A DNA stretch of 64,000 nucleotides from Tatumella ptyseos ATCC 33301 (GTDB taxonomy: Bacteria; Pseudomonadota; Gammaproteobacteria; Enterobacterales; Enterobacteriaceae), in NCBI RefSeq assembly GCF_000735525.1, contig NZ_JMPR01000041.1:1-64000 (forward strand). The letters are read 5' to 3'. A program made the position numbers and the translations under genes. The notes beneath the pieces are model-generated. The model had not been told where the DNA came from, ran no database searches, and saw only the letters and a program-made list of their open reading frames with translations. This document shows, piece by piece, positions 8,895 to 18,571 of the stretch. The stretch's first letter is position 1. Each line of letters starts with the position of its first letter.

Positions 8895-11177
8895 ATGACT
8901 GAACTCAACGAAAAAATGACCCTGGCGTGGCAGGAATTCACTGCGGGTGAATGGCAGGACAGCATTAATGTCCGCGATTTTATCCAGAAAAACTACACTC
9001 CTTATGAAGGCGATGAAACCTTCCTGAGTACTGCGACCGAAGCCACCACCGTGCTTTGGGATAAAGTCATGGAAGGGATTAAAATCGAAAACCGTACCCA
9101 TGCACCGGTCGATTTTGATACTGACCTTGCCTCCACAATCACTTCTCACGATGCGGGATATATTAATAAGTCCCTGGAAAAAATCGTTGGTTTGCAAACG
9201 GATGCCCCGCTCAAACGTGCATTGATCCCTTATGGCGGTATCCGTATGGTGGAAGGCTCCTGTCAGGTTTACGGCCGCCAGCTCGACCCGTCACTGAAAA
9301 AAATCTTCACTGACTACCGTAAAACCCATAACCAGGGGGTTTTTGATGTCTATACCCCCGATATCATGCGCTGCCGTAAATCCGGTATCCTGACCGGCTT
9401 ACCTGACGCCTACGGTCGCGGCAGGATCATCGGTGATTATCGTCGTGTGGCACTGTATGGTATTGATGCCCTGATGAAAGACAAACTTGCACAGTTTGGT
9501 TCTCTTCAGAGTGATCTTGAAAGCGGTAAAAATCTGGAAGATACCATCCGCCTGCGGGAAGAAATCGCGGATCAATATCAGGCATTAAAAGACATGAAAG
9601 AGATGGCCAGCCGTTACGGTTGTGATATCTCTGTACCGGCGGCAAACGCCCGGGAAGCCGTTCAGTGGACTTATTTCGGCTATCTGGCCGCCGTAAAATC
9701 ACAGAACGGTGCGGCCATGTCTTTTGGCCGCGTCTCAACGTTCCTCGATATCTATATTGAACGCGATATCCGTGCAGGAAAACTCAGTGAAGATGAGGCT
9801 CAGGAACTGATTGACCACCTGGTCATGAAATTACGTATGGTTCGTTTCCTGCGGACACCGGAATATGATGAACTGTTTTCCGGGGATCCTATCTGGGCAA
9901 CAGAATCACTGGCCGGGATGGGGCTTGACGGCCGGACACTGGTCACCAAAAGTACCTTCCGCTTCCTGAATACCCTCTACACCATGGGACCTTCACCGGA
10001 ACCTAACATGACCATCCTTTGGTCAGAACACCTGCCGCTGAATTTCAAAAAATTTGCGGCAAAAGTTTCTATCGATACCTCGTCTATCCAGTATGAAAAC
10101 GATGACCTGATGCGTCCGGATTTCAACAGTGACGACTATGCAATTGCCTGTTGTGTCAGCCCGATGGTGATCGGTAAACAAATGCAGTTCTTCGGCGCCC
10201 GTGCTAACCTGGCGAAAACGATGCTCTATGCCATCAACGGGGGCATGGATGAGAAACTGAAAATCCAGGTCGGTCCGAAAGAAGCGCCAATGACCGATGA
10301 GGTGCTGGATTTTGATAAAGTGATGGACCGGATGGATCACTTTATGGACTGGCTGGCGACTCAGTATGTCACTGCGCTAAACATTATCCATTACATGCAT
10401 GATAAATACAGCTATGAAGCTGCCCTTATGGCGCTACACGACCGTGATGTTTACCGCACTATGGCGTGTGGTATCGCCGGGTTATCTGTCGCTGCTGACT
10501 CACTTTCCGCCATTAAATACGCAAAAGTAAGGCCGGTGCGTGATGAGAATGGCCTGGCCATCGACTTTGATATCGAAGGGGAGTATCCGCAATTCGGTAA
10601 CAACGATTCACGTGTTGATGACCTCGCGTGTGACCTGGTAGAACGTTTTATGAAAAAAATTCAGAAACTGAATACCTATCGCAATGCGGTGCCAACGCAG
10701 TCTGTCCTGACCATTACGTCCAATGTGGTTTATGGTAAAAAAACCGGGAATACCCCGGATGGTCGCCGGGCTGGCGCACCTTTCGGTCCGGGGGCTAACC
10801 CGATGCATGGACGTGACCAGAAAGGTGCTGTTGCATCACTGACTTCCGTCGCGAAATTACCGTTTGCCTATGCGAAAGATGGCATCTCTTATACCTTTTC
10901 CATTGTGCCTAACGCGCTGGGTAAAGATGATGATGTGCGTAAAGCAAACCTGGCAGGTCTTATGGATGGCTACTTCCACCATGAATCAGCAATTGAGGGT
11001 GGACAGCATCTAAACGTAAATGTTATGAATCGTGAAATGTTACTGGAAGCGATGGAAGATCCGGAAAAATATCCGCAACTGACTATTCGTGTCTCAGGTT
11101 ATGCCGTTCGCTTCAACTCTCTGACGAAAGAACAGCAACATGATGTCATTACCCGTACGTTTACTCAGTCTATCTGA
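8895..11177 (+). CDS. pflB: Pyruvate formate-lyase (formate C-acetyltransferase)
   Basis: Encodes 760 residues, the same length as E. coli PflB. This glycyl-radical enzyme splits pyruvate with CoA into formate and acetyl-CoA during anaerobic growth. The catalytic adjacent cysteines are codons 419-420 (ACCVSPM). The radical glycine is residue 735 within RVSGYAVRF, 25 residues from the C-terminus. It lies 88 bp after focA, follows an AAGGCAGG ribosome site and is ended by a strong terminator. PflA, which installs the radical, is encoded next. Confidence 0.98.
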   Translation: MTELNEKMTLAWQEFTAGEWQDSINVRDFIQKNYTPYEGDETFLSTATEATTVLWDKVMEGIKIENRTHAPVDFDTDLASTITSHDAGYINKSLEKIVGLQTDAPLKRALIPYGGIRMVEGSCQVYGRQLDPSLKKIFTDYRKTHNQGVFDVYTPDIMRCRKSGILTGLPDAYGRGRIIGDYRRVALYGIDALMKDKLAQFGSLQSDLESGKNLEDTIRLREEIADQYQALKDMKEMASRYGCDISVPAANAREAVQWTYFGYLAAVKSQNGAAMSFGRVSTFLDIYIERDIRAGKLSEDEAQELIDHLVMKLRMVRFLRTPEYDELFSGDPIWATESLAGMGLDGRTLVTKSTFRFLNTLYTMGPSPEPNMTILWSEHLPLNFKKFAAKVSIDTSSIQYENDDLMRPDFNSDDYAIACCVSPMVIGKQMQFFGARANLAKTMLYAINGGMDEKLKIQVGPKEAPMTDEVLDFDKVMDRMDHFMDWLATQYVTALNIIHYMHDKYSYEAALMALHDRDVYRTMACGIAGLSVAADSLSAIKYAKVRPVRDENGLAIDFDIEGEYPQFGNNDSRVDDLACDLVERFMKKIQKLNTYRNAVPTQSVLTITSNVVYGKKTGNTPDGRRAGAPFGPGANPMHGRDQKGAVASLTSVAKLPFAYAKDGISYTFSIVPNALGKDDDVRKANLAGLMDGYFHHESAIEGGQHLNVNVMNREMLLEAMEDPEKYPQLTIRVSGYAVRFNSLTKEQQHDVITRTFTQSI

Positions 11178-11199
11178 AGCCACTGAGTCATGACCGATT

Positions 11200-11225
11200 A
11201 AGGCTCCTTAAAAGGAGCCTTTTTA
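11200..11225 (+). terminator. Intrinsic terminator of focA-pflB
   Basis: A stem of about 10 bp, AAGGCTCCTT/AAGGAGCCTT, with a run of T after it, 20-odd bases after the pflB stop. Confidence 0.92.
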
Positions 11226-11326
11226 CTTGCGTTGTTTTATTATCGGTTAGATAACAATACGACCATCGTAGCCTGTTGAATACCCGCCCTGCATACACCG
11301 TTGCAGGTAAAAAGAGGAGCCATTCC

Positions 11327-12067
11327 ATGTCAGTGACTGGTCATATTCATTCTATTGAATCCTGTGGAACCGTTGACGGACCGGGGATCCGGTTTATCGT
11401 CTTTTTTCAGGGATGCCTGCTTCGCTGTCTCTATTGTCATAACCGGGATACATGGGATATCCATGGCGGTAAAGAGGTATCAGTTAAGGAACTGATGGAT
11501 GACCTTCTCTCTTACCGTCACTATATTAAGGCTTCCGGCGGTGGAGTGACGGCATCAGGCGGTGAGGCAATTTTGCAGGCAGAGTTTGTTCGTGACTGGT
11601 TCCGGGCCTGCAAAGAGGCAGGCATTGATACCTGTCTGGACACCAATGGCTTCGTTCGCCGTTATGATAAAGTGATCGACGAACTGCTTGATGTGACAGA
11701 CCTGGTTATGCTGGATCTGAAACAAATTAATGATGAGATCCACCAGAAACTGACCGGTGTGCCAAATCATCGGATGCTGGAATTTGCAGAGTATTTACAC
11801 AAACGTGGGCAGAATACCTGGATACGTTACGTGGTCGTGCCGGGGTACAGCGATGATGATGCATCAGCCCATCAACTGGGACAGTTTATCGCGCCGATGG
11901 ATAATATTACGAAGGTTGAACTGCTGCCCTATCATGAGCTGGGCAAACATAAATGGACGGCCATGGGTGAAGACTATCAGCTCGAAGGCGTCCGGCCTCC
12001 ACCGAAAGAAACAATGGAAAGAATTAAGGCCATTATTGCCGGTTATGGTCATAAGGTCATTTACTGA
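11327..12067 (+). CDS. pflA: Pyruvate formate-lyase 1-activating enzyme
   Basis: Encodes 246 residues from the ATG preceded by AGAGGAG; the E. coli protein has the same length. A radical-SAM enzyme: the [4Fe-4S] cluster cysteines are C30, C34 and C37 in the CLLRCLYC motif. It generates the glycyl radical on PflB under anaerobic conditions. The GGE-type SAM contact is visible in [13 protein letters not shown]. It has its own upstream gap of 150 bp after the pflB terminator, so it may have a separate promoter, as in E. coli. Further in-frame codons upstream (from 11276) lack homology. Confidence 0.97.
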   Translation: MSVTGHIHSIESCGTVDGPGIRFIVFFQGCLLRCLYCHNRDTWDIHGGKEVSVKELMDDLLSYRHYIKASGGGVTASGGEAILQAEFVRDWFRACKEAGIDTCLDTNGFVRRYDKVIDELLDVTDLVMLDLKQINDEIHQKLTGVPNHRMLEFAEYLHKRGQNTWIRYVVVPGYSDDDASAHQLGQFIAPMDNITKVELLPYHELGKHKWTAMGEDYQLEGVRPPPKETMERIKAIIAGYGHKVIY

Positions 12068-12074
12068 TCTCCGG

Positions 12075-12103
12075 ACAAAAAAGGGCCAGCAGCCCTTTTT
12101 TGT
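12075..12103. terminator. Bidirectional terminator between pflA and ycaD
   Basis: A symmetrical hairpin, A6GGGC/GCCCT6 with a CAGCA loop, has A- and T-runs on both sides. It sits between two convergent genes and can serve both. Confidence 0.9.
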
Positions 12104-12117
12104 CGTTAGTCTGAGAG

Positions 12118-13269
12118 TCAGGCATGTGCTACCGGGGTCGTCTGGTGGTCTGCTTTTCGCAGTAACATCACCAGATAAACAAAAGACACGGCTGCAATCA
12201 TAGTAAACAGAATATTGTCCGAGTAGTGTTCCATCAGCAATGAGGTCATTACCGGCCCCAGCAGGCTGCCAATGGTATAACTCAGCAGCAAAGCCTGGTT
12301 CATAGCAATCAGTTCATGATGTGCCACTTTCTCACAAGCCCATGACATGGCCACCGGATAGAGCGTAAAACAGGAGCATCCCAGAATAAACAACGCCGGT
12401 ACCATTGCCATTTGAGATAACATGGCCAGAGCGCCCAGTATCACCATAAATACCTGGATCCGTAACACCATCAGACGCCCGAAACGATCTGCAAGCCGAC
12501 CGATCGGCCACTGCCCGAGGATCGCAGCACTGACCAATAATGCCATCCAATAGCCTACATTCGAGTCACTCATGCCACGATGTGAAAGGTATAAGGGGAG
12601 TAAGCCATACAATGAACCCAGCACCACACCGGACAGGATGCAGCCATTGATCCCTAAGCGAGAAGAATGACGGCTGAACATCTCACGAACATTAGGCGTT
12701 TCAGCTTCATCCGCGATTTCAGGGGTGTTAATACGGGTAAACAGTAATGGCAGGAAGGCTACGATAATCAGCATCACCAGCATAGGCAGTACATAACCTG
12801 CTTTATCGGAAACGAAGCTGACCAGTAACTGCCCCAACACCGTAGCAATATAATAAACGATCATATACGCTGCCAACAGGCGTCCGCGGTTGCGCGGTGT
12901 ACCTGAACACAGTAAAGCACTCTCGACAACAACCCAGATTAATGCACAGCCGGTCCCTGCCAGGAAACGCCACAACGTCCAGCCTGCAAAACCGCCAGCG
13001 ATGAGCAAAGCCCCGGTCGCCATTGCAAACAGCGCAGCAGCAAAGTAATAACTGCGGTTAAAACCGAGCCGGCGAATCACTTTGCCGGCAATGATCGTAC
13101 CGAGTAAGTTACCGGAGAAATAAGCGGAACTGACGACGCCAACCTGCCAGGTCGCAAACCGGTCATGAGCCAGCCACAAAGGCACAAGCGTATTTAACAC
13201 CGCAATCGCAATGGTTAATAACAATAAACCACTAAGTAAAAGCAATACGGGACGGGACCATGCAGACAT
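12118..13269 (-). CDS. ycaD: Major facilitator superfamily transporter YcaD
   Basis: Encodes 383 residues from the ATG at 13269 ([16 protein letters not shown]), matching the E. coli YcaD N-terminus (382 residues). A TTG at 13329 and an ATG at 13275 are also in frame, none with a convincing ribosome site. Twelve hydrophobic segments are visible, with MFS motif A variants [11 protein letters not shown] after helix 2 and [14 protein letters not shown] in the second half. It belongs to the YcaD/YfkF-type MFS family; no substrate is established. It is convergent with pflA and upstream of the pilus cluster; the ycaMN/ycaK genes of E. coli are not present. Confidence 0.92.
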   Translation of the reverse strand: MSAWSRPVLLLLSGLLLLTIAIAVLNTLVPLWLAHDRFATWQVGVVSSAYFSGNLLGTIIAGKVIRRLGFNRSYYFAAALFAMATGALLIAGGFAGWTLWRFLAGTGCALIWVVVESALLCSGTPRNRGRLLAAYMIVYYIATVLGQLLVSFVSDKAGYVLPMLVMLIIVAFLPLLFTRINTPEIADEAETPNVREMFSRHSSRLGINGCILSGVVLGSLYGLLPLYLSHRGMSDSNVGYWMALLVSAAILGQWPIGRLADRFGRLMVLRIQVFMVILGALAMLSQMAMVPALFILGCSCFTLYPVAMSWACEKVAHHELIAMNQALLLSYTIGSLLGPVMTSLLMEHYSDNILFTMIAAVSFVYLVMLLRKADHQTTPVAHA

Positions 13270-13525
13270 AGCCATAACCACAGAAGGAAATAATGTGGCG
13301 AATAATGGCACCAACAATTTTAAAGTCAATTAACAAAAATAAGCAGAGCATTTTTTGCTGTCGTACAGGGAAATTGATGAGAAAACGGGAAAGGCAGGGT
13401 CTGTGTAAATTAACAGTTTAATCACTTCAGGGCATAAAGATAGGTAGCAATATCGGGCAGGACATAGAAGCTCTGCCACGGATACATCCTCTGATAGCGT
13501 CAGATTTTCCTTTTTATATATCTTT

Positions 13526-13795
13526 TTAGTAACTCACCACCACACGGTTCATACCATCCACATTCACCACATCCGGACGAACAGAAATCCTATAGGCTAC
13601 GTGTCTGTTGCAATGCACTGAGATATCACCTGCTGAGGCTTCTAGTAACATTGCACAGCGGTTAACCACCTGCAAATGTACTCCCAAAGAGGCCTCAACT
13701 ATCTGACTCGATGCCGGAAAAGCTACCATCAGACTCATTGCTGAAAAAATAGCTGAAAAAACTAAAACTCTGATACTTCTGTATGGATATCGCAT
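13526..13795 (-). CDS. Small secreted SCPU-like (half-domain) protein
   Basis: Encodes only 89 residues. A signal peptide is clear (basic MRYPYRSIR, a hydrophobic stretch, then a likely cut after FPASS). The mature part resembles the first strands of a spore coat protein U (SCPU) domain: LQVVNRCAML, a second cysteine in ISVHCN, then YRISV, and it ends VVVSY like the C-terminal strand of the neighbouring pilins. Normal SCPU subunits have about 130-150 mature residues; the middle of the domain is missing here. It has a strong AGAGGGGGT ribosome site and an ATG, with no frameshift remnants around it. It is 303 bp downstream of the tip subunit gene and could be a terminal or minor pilus subunit, a regulator of assembly, or a shrunken relic. 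Confidence 0.65.
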   Translation of the reverse strand: MRYPYRSIRVLVFSAIFSAMSLMVAFPASSQIVEASLGVHLQVVNRCAMLLEASAGDISVHCNRHVAYRISVRPDVVNVDGMNRVVVSY

Positions 13796-14098
13796 TTACC
13801 ACCCCCTCTTGCAATAAATGCAGCAGGCTAATGCTTTCCGCCCTGGTTAAATGTTTAAAATATAAAACTACTTTAGGTAATCTCTGTTACCTGTTGTCTT
13901 AGATATACAAGAGGGTGCGAATATTTACAAATGAAATTAATATTTTTTATGATTTTAATCAGTTTTAAGAAAATCATCTGTTTTAACAGAACAAGGGATG
14001 AGCAGAATTTGGGTGAAGCGGGGGAAAATACATCAGGTGTTACTGAAGCCGGCTTGTAAAACGCCCTGAGTCGGGCAGAGTACAAGCCGGAAAGCAGA
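13796..14098. other. AT-rich gap inside the pilus cluster
   Basis: About 300 bp without a convincing gene; the only open frame (70 codons, minus strand) starts inside a hairpin and has no recognisable features. Bases 13850-13985 are strongly AT-rich and could contain a separate promoter for the small SCPU-like gene. Confidence 0.4.
14049..14090 (-). other. Long hairpin after the tip-subunit gene
   Basis: A perfect 10-bp outer stem (14049-14058 with 14081-14090) encloses a GCCC/GGGC inner stem. It starts 8 bases after the tip-gene stop. There is no T-tract, so it is more likely an RNA 3'-end stabiliser or a Rho-assisted stop than a classical terminator. Confidence 0.5.
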
Positions 14099-15055
14099 TT
14101 AATAATTTAGTGTCACGGTCACTGTATCATTATAGCTGCCAGGCGTTGGCCAGCTTTGGGAAGGGACCACACCATAAACGGTCATACTTTGGCTGGAACC
14201 GGTTGCTGAAGAGAACGTTTGAGTATTGGTGTTATCCCATACCTTACTGTGTGCAGCATCCTGATACAGCTTATAAGACACACACTGATTATCTGAACTG
14301 TTACACAAATAACGGGTTGATTGCTGGCTATGAAGCCCGCTACCAAGCCCTACTGAGAAAGATGTATTCACAGGGCAGGTCACCGTGATTGTTGAGGTGG
14401 AAGTTGTCGACAATGTGGATGAAGCCGCCGGGCTTTGTTCACCGAAGCTCAGGTCACTGACATTGTTTATCTGACAACCATTTTTGATCACTGCACTGGC
14501 CCCACTGGATGCCTGATACACTTTTGTGGCGGGCATTGACGCACAGGAAGGCAGTTGAGACGCGCTGCTGGCATAGCTGTACTTAGTAATCGTTGTGAAA
14601 TTATAGTTATAGTAGTCACCTGCCGAAAGCTTACTCTGTCCGGCGATAATCTTTGCAATCAAAGGAATATTTAACCCTGATTGCTGTCCTGAAGCGAGCA
14701 CCAGATCTTGCTGAGCATAGACAGTGCTGCTTGCACTTAACGGCGAATCGGGATCAGTCGTTGGATACAAATTAAAATACAACGGATAGCCATTATCCGG
14801 ATTGAGATGCATAGACAATGGCGCATTATCCTGCAATGTCAGACATGCTCTGATATAGGTCGGGGCTGAAGTATAATTCTGGCATGACAGGGGAACCTGA
14901 GCCGACGTCGATGCCGACTGCCCCGCTGTCACTGTACCAAAAGCGAAACTCGTCCCGCCATTTGTCCAGCAATACGGATCGGCAGAAGCGCCGGAAGAAA
15001 AACTGAATCCGATCCCGGCAACGATTATTAACAGAATAACTCTGATCACTGGCAT
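14099..15055 (-). CDS. Two-domain SCPU tip subunit of an archaic chaperone-usher pilus (CsuE-like)
   Basis: Encodes 318 residues from the ATG at 15055, which has GGAGG just upstream and overlaps the usher stop by 10 bp; a longer frame to 15118 has no signal at its start. A signal peptide (MPVIRVILLIIVAGIGF, cut near GASA-DP) is followed by two SCPU domains. The N-terminal one has cysteines in DPYCWTNG, LSCQNY and RACLTL. The C-terminal one runs from KNGCQINNVSDLSFG to the terminal strand DTVTVTLNY. The two-domain plan and last position in the operon match tip adhesins such as CsuE of Acinetobacter. Binding specificity cannot be read from sequence. Confidence 0.85.
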   Translation of the reverse strand: MPVIRVILLIIVAGIGFSFSSGASADPYCWTNGGTSFAFGTVTAGQSASTSAQVPLSCQNYTSAPTYIRACLTLQDNAPLSMHLNPDNGYPLYFNLYPTTDPDSPLSASSTVYAQQDLVLASGQQSGLNIPLIAKIIAGQSKLSAGDYYNYNFTTITKYSYASSASQLPSCASMPATKVYQASSGASAVIKNGCQINNVSDLSFGEQSPAASSTLSTTSTSTITVTCPVNTSFSVGLGSGLHSQQSTRYLCNSSDNQCVSYKLYQDAAHSKVWDNTNTQTFSSATGSSQSMTVYGVVPSQSWPTPGSYNDTVTVTLNY

Positions 15056-17397
15056 ATCGCCTCCATCTGCACCACATTTTGCTCTGCGGGCAACTGTGCT
15101 GGTAATTTTATCCGGCAATCTCCGCCGGTACGGTGGACAACGACGTCACCACTGGCCGGAGGATCTTCCAGATAGATATTGCCTTCATAGCCAACTACCG
15201 TATGGGTTGTCCCTTTATCGGCAGTCAGCCCCTCGGCGTTTGTTACATCAACCGCGGCTGCAAAAGGTAACGCCGTCCCGTTTGCCTGTTTACCGATAAT
15301 CAGTAATGCATGCGTGCGATAAATCGAGAACGATGCTATCGCCCCGCCTCCCCCTTTAGGGATGATCTCCTGCTCGGTATAAAGTGCGCGGTAGTCGAGC
15401 GGCAGAGACAGCACATCAATCGTAATATCATTTTTGAAGTAAGGATCCAGATCATTCAGGAACAATGTCCCATGCTTATCCGTCTTACCTGCCGGTCGGT
15501 GCTGAAGATATACAGGAATATTCGGTACCCCTGCAGTATCAACAATAGCGAACGCATCACCCAGTTCCCGGGTGGCATAGAAATGCCCCATAAAGAACCC
15601 AACAGCTCCGGTCATAGATGCGTAATAATTATTCTGCTGGTTGTACCGGTTATAGCCGAGCTCCAAATCACTCCAGGTAGTCCGCTGACGATAGTCTGCA
15701 TGGGTATTCGGGTTATCCCCGTTTTGCACCGACAGATTGCCCCCCCAGCCTGGTTTATTAGAGTCCAGAGAACGTGACCAGCTAAGCTGGTTATACGTCG
15801 ACTGACTTCCCTGCGACCGCTGAATCGATACATACTGATGATCTGTCAGCGGGAACGACAGATTGATATATACCGTCTTATCGTGTGTATCCTCCATCGA
15901 TTGCGTCAGGCTGGTCGCGATATTAAAACGCTGACCGAACGTCTTAAACCATGAAAAACCTGCATATTGCTGATGTGTTTCCGGATACTGACGGTTAATC
16001 CAGCTCATACCGACGGTACCGATATGCCTGAAAGACCAACTGATAAATGCATTATCGGAATGTGTGGCTAAGGTGCTATCTGACAGCGCTGACATATCAC
16101 GATAAGCCGTACTGCGCCGCGTTTGCGACACGGAAGCACTAAAGCGCTGATCCGACCATTGCCAGCCCATCCCCCATTGCTCGCCGGAATCTCCGTCATG
16201 GCGGCTGACAGAAAAATCACTATGAACAATCCCCAGTTCCGGGGAGAGCAAATAGTTAAATCCTAAGCCACCGTTCTGAAGAGGTTGCCCCTGTTCCGTA
16301 TGCCCCTCAAGAGTAAGGTTATCGGCCAGTCCATAACGCCAGTTGCCTGTTGCCATCAAATCAGGATCGTAACTGAACGATCTGTAGCTGTAATTCTCAC
16401 GGATCCAGCCTGCGTTCAGACTCCAGGTATTCAACCCTTTAGTCAGTAACAGGTCAGAACCATAAAGATTGAGATTGATGACGCGTTGCTGACCATTAAT
16501 ATCGGTGATCACGACCTGAGCCGTATTACTACCGGTAAAAAATGGTGAGGTTGTCAGAGTAAACTGACCGGGATTCACATGTTCTGACGATTGTTTAATC
16601 CCCTGCACATAGAGATCGACAGTCGACGGTAATGCTGTCGTATCTGATAATACATCCTGTGTTGAGGTATTAAAGTTTGGCTGCAAACTATAGTTATGAG
16701 AAATGCTGAGTCCGCCGAAACGGACGCTGTTAGTCCATGATTGCGAACCGGTATAACTATCGCCCAGGGTGACACTCAGCAGTTTTTCCGGATTGTCATA
16801 ACTCCAGCTTGTCATAAGACGCTGTGTGTCATTCTCCGTATTCCCCTCCAGGTCCTCAAAACGACTGTTAAAGGAACTGCTGAAATTCCCCGGGCCGATG
16901 CCAAAAGAACGTAACTGCGTATAAGCGGTTAAGTCCTGCCCTGAAATATCCTGGCTGGCATAGAGGTCATAATTCAGAGCCATCCCTTTCACTGCCGGAG
17001 AGAATTGCTGGCTGGAAATAAAGCCGGAATGCTGCTGGCTATTGAGCTTTTGATCCCCCCCCAGCCAGTGCTTATCTGCTTTTATTTCCAGGATCTGATT
17101 TAAGGCATCATAATTGATCACGAGTCCGGGCTGACTGCTCAGATCTAAATGATTATTTTTTAATGGTAACTGCTGAGTATTAATATTTAATTTTTTCGCA
17201 TCTTCAGCAGAAATATAAAAATTATTACCATTTTTTGAAATCTGAAACAGACCAGGAATGGATGCTCCATTGACAGAAATATTCAGATATAGCATTTCAT
17301 CCGGAGCAGCAAAAACAGACGAAGAAACGATAAGCGATGTATATAAAAAATATTTACTGGATAGTGATCGGGACTGTTTTTGTTGTCGAATCATCAT
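15046..17397 (-). CDS. Outer membrane usher of an archaic (SCPU-type) pilus
   Basis: Encodes 783 residues. After a signal peptide (ending near SVFAA) comes a short N-terminal domain (LYLNISVNG), then a long region of alternating beta strands for the 24-strand barrel, including the plug region around VDLYVQGIKQ and VVITDINGQQRVINLNLYGS. A C-terminal domain follows, with GKTDKHGTLFLNDLDPY and a last part rich in short strands. It secretes and assembles chaperone-bound subunits across the outer membrane. The start overlaps the chaperone gene by 44 bp and lacks a clear ribosome site, suggesting translational coupling. Length and the absence of a typical FimD-like N-terminus fit the sigma/archaic usher class. 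Confidence 0.9.
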   Translation of the reverse strand: MMIRQQKQSRSLSSKYFLYTSLIVSSSVFAAPDEMLYLNISVNGASIPGLFQISKNGNNFYISAEDAKKLNINTQQLPLKNNHLDLSSQPGLVINYDALNQILEIKADKHWLGGDQKLNSQQHSGFISSQQFSPAVKGMALNYDLYASQDISGQDLTAYTQLRSFGIGPGNFSSSFNSRFEDLEGNTENDTQRLMTSWSYDNPEKLLSVTLGDSYTGSQSWTNSVRFGGLSISHNYSLQPNFNTSTQDVLSDTTALPSTVDLYVQGIKQSSEHVNPGQFTLTTSPFFTGSNTAQVVITDINGQQRVINLNLYGSDLLLTKGLNTWSLNAGWIRENYSYRSFSYDPDLMATGNWRYGLADNLTLEGHTEQGQPLQNGGLGFNYLLSPELGIVHSDFSVSRHDGDSGEQWGMGWQWSDQRFSASVSQTRRSTAYRDMSALSDSTLATHSDNAFISWSFRHIGTVGMSWINRQYPETHQQYAGFSWFKTFGQRFNIATSLTQSMEDTHDKTVYINLSFPLTDHQYVSIQRSQGSQSTYNQLSWSRSLDSNKPGWGGNLSVQNGDNPNTHADYRQRTTWSDLELGYNRYNQQNNYYASMTGAVGFFMGHFYATRELGDAFAIVDTAGVPNIPVYLQHRPAGKTDKHGTLFLNDLDPYFKNDITIDVLSLPLDYRALYTEQEIIPKGGGGAIASFSIYRTHALLIIGKQANGTALPFAAAVDVTNAEGLTADKGTTHTVVGYEGNIYLEDPPASGDVVVHRTGGDCRIKLPAQLPAEQNVVQMEAICQ

Positions 17398-18067
17398 TAG
17401 TGGTAAAAGTAAGTGTTGAACCGGAGTACCTGCCTTTCGGCAAAGACCATGAACGGGTACTATGTGCTAAAACATACCCCATTAACCCCTGGTTAATCGT
17501 TACCTGATGCTTACCTGAAGATAAAATTACATTACTCAGTTTCAAGTGTTCCGGCCCATTATTTACGATGCGCAGTTTTTCAGGAACAGAATGAGTATCC
17601 AGATAAAAATTAATGTTACTTAAATTTGGCACGCTCTGAGGCGTATTAATAAATACCGGAAGTGTGTAACGCAGTAAGAATCTTACAGCACGCTTTCCGC
17701 TAGTATCTGCAGCTCCGGGCAATTCATCTACAACCAGTTTGTAAGTTTGCTCAGATGGCCCTGCCGGGACAGGAAGGATAATACGTAATAACTGCTGCTT
17801 GCCTGGCGGTATTGCTGTAATGGGCGGACTGACTATCAGAGACTGAGTTTCTGTCAGCACATCAGTTTCATTCTGCTGCGTCCATTTATAGACCCGAACC
17901 TGTGCGCTGATAGGATCGGCACCCGTATTGTTTACATATATTGCTTTGACATTTTCTCCCTGTGAAAAATTAATATTCACGGGGAAAACCTGTAAGCTGG
18001 CGGCATATGAAGAAGAAAAGACAAAAGTCGCAATCAGGATACTGAAAAAATAACAGATACGAGTCAT
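17354..18067 (-). CDS. Periplasmic pilus assembly chaperone
   Basis: Encodes 237 residues with a signal peptide (MTRICYFFSILIATFVFSSSYAA). Two immunoglobulin-like domains of the PapD superfamily are visible: SLQVFPVNINFSQGENVKAI begins domain 1, SPPITAIPPGKQQLLRIIL gives the G1/F1 region, and domain 2 ends with STTKTVPITIQ. It would hold SCPU subunits by donor-strand complementation and deliver them to the usher. The family of such proteins next to SCPU pilins is the archaic (CsuC-like) class. Gene order pilin-chaperone-usher-tip supports the role. Confidence 0.9.
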   Translation of the reverse strand: MTRICYFFSILIATFVFSSSYAASLQVFPVNINFSQGENVKAIYVNNTGADPISAQVRVYKWTQQNETDVLTETQSLIVSPPITAIPPGKQQLLRIILPVPAGPSEQTYKLVVDELPGAADTSGKRAVRFLLRYTLPVFINTPQSVPNLSNINFYLDTHSVPEKLRIVNNGPEHLKLSNVILSSGKHQVTINQGLMGYVLAHSTRSWSLPKGRYSGSTLTFTTNDDSTTKTVPITIQ

Positions 18068-18091
18068 ATACCTTACCAGCCAGGAAAATAA

Positions 18092-18571
18092 TTAATAATC
18101 TACAGTCAGCATTACTGTATCAGTATAATCGCCAGCAGGTGCAACCTGCAATGCAGCTGAACTTACCTGGCCATAAATGTTAATGCTCTGAGCAACACCG
18201 CTACCGGTACCAGTGCTACCTGTGGTAAATGGTGTCGTTGCAGTCTTATCAGTATAGAGACTATAGGCAATTTTGTCTCCGTTAGTATCTGACATTTCAT
18301 AATCATGTGAACTATCAGACGAAACCTTATACGGCGTATTTTTGGTGCAAACGACCGACGCTGTGGTTGAAACAGATAAGTCACCCGCGTTGCTGTATTG
18401 CTTACCAAAAGACATATCACTGGCAGTAATACTACATGCCTTTAATACTGTCAGCGACACATTCATATTGGCAGTTGCCTGCTCAGTATAAGCAGAAGTA
18501 TCTGCATAACTTGCAGAAGTAAAAACTAAAGATGAAGTTACAGAAATCATTAACAGTGATTTTTTCAACAT
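18092..18571 (-). CDS. Major SCPU-domain pilin (CsuA/B-like)
   Basis: Encodes 159 residues from the ATG at 18571, preceded by AGAGAAAG; an in-frame extension to 18688 is not pilin-like. A signal peptide (MLKKSLLMISVTSSLVF, cut near ASYA-DT) leads to a single SCPU domain: NVSLTVLKACSITASDMSFG, the second cysteine in SVVCTKNTPYKV, IAYSLYTD, and the terminal strand YTDTVMLTVDY. First gene of the operon and highest expected expression. In archaic pili such single-domain subunits make the zigzag rod by donor-strand exchange. Confidence 0.88.
   Translation of the reverse strand: MLKKSLLMISVTSSLVFTSASYADTSAYTEQATANMNVSLTVLKACSITASDMSFGKQYSNAGDLSVSTTASVVCTKNTPYKVSSDSSHDYEMSDTNGDKIAYSLYTDKTATTPFTTGSTGTGSGVAQSINIYGQVSSAALQVAPAGDYTDTVMLTVDY

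Noticed and set aside
13873-14085. 70-codon minus-strand frame between tip subunit and small SCPU gene
   Set aside because: Starts within a hairpin, no ribosome site, no signal peptide or domain.
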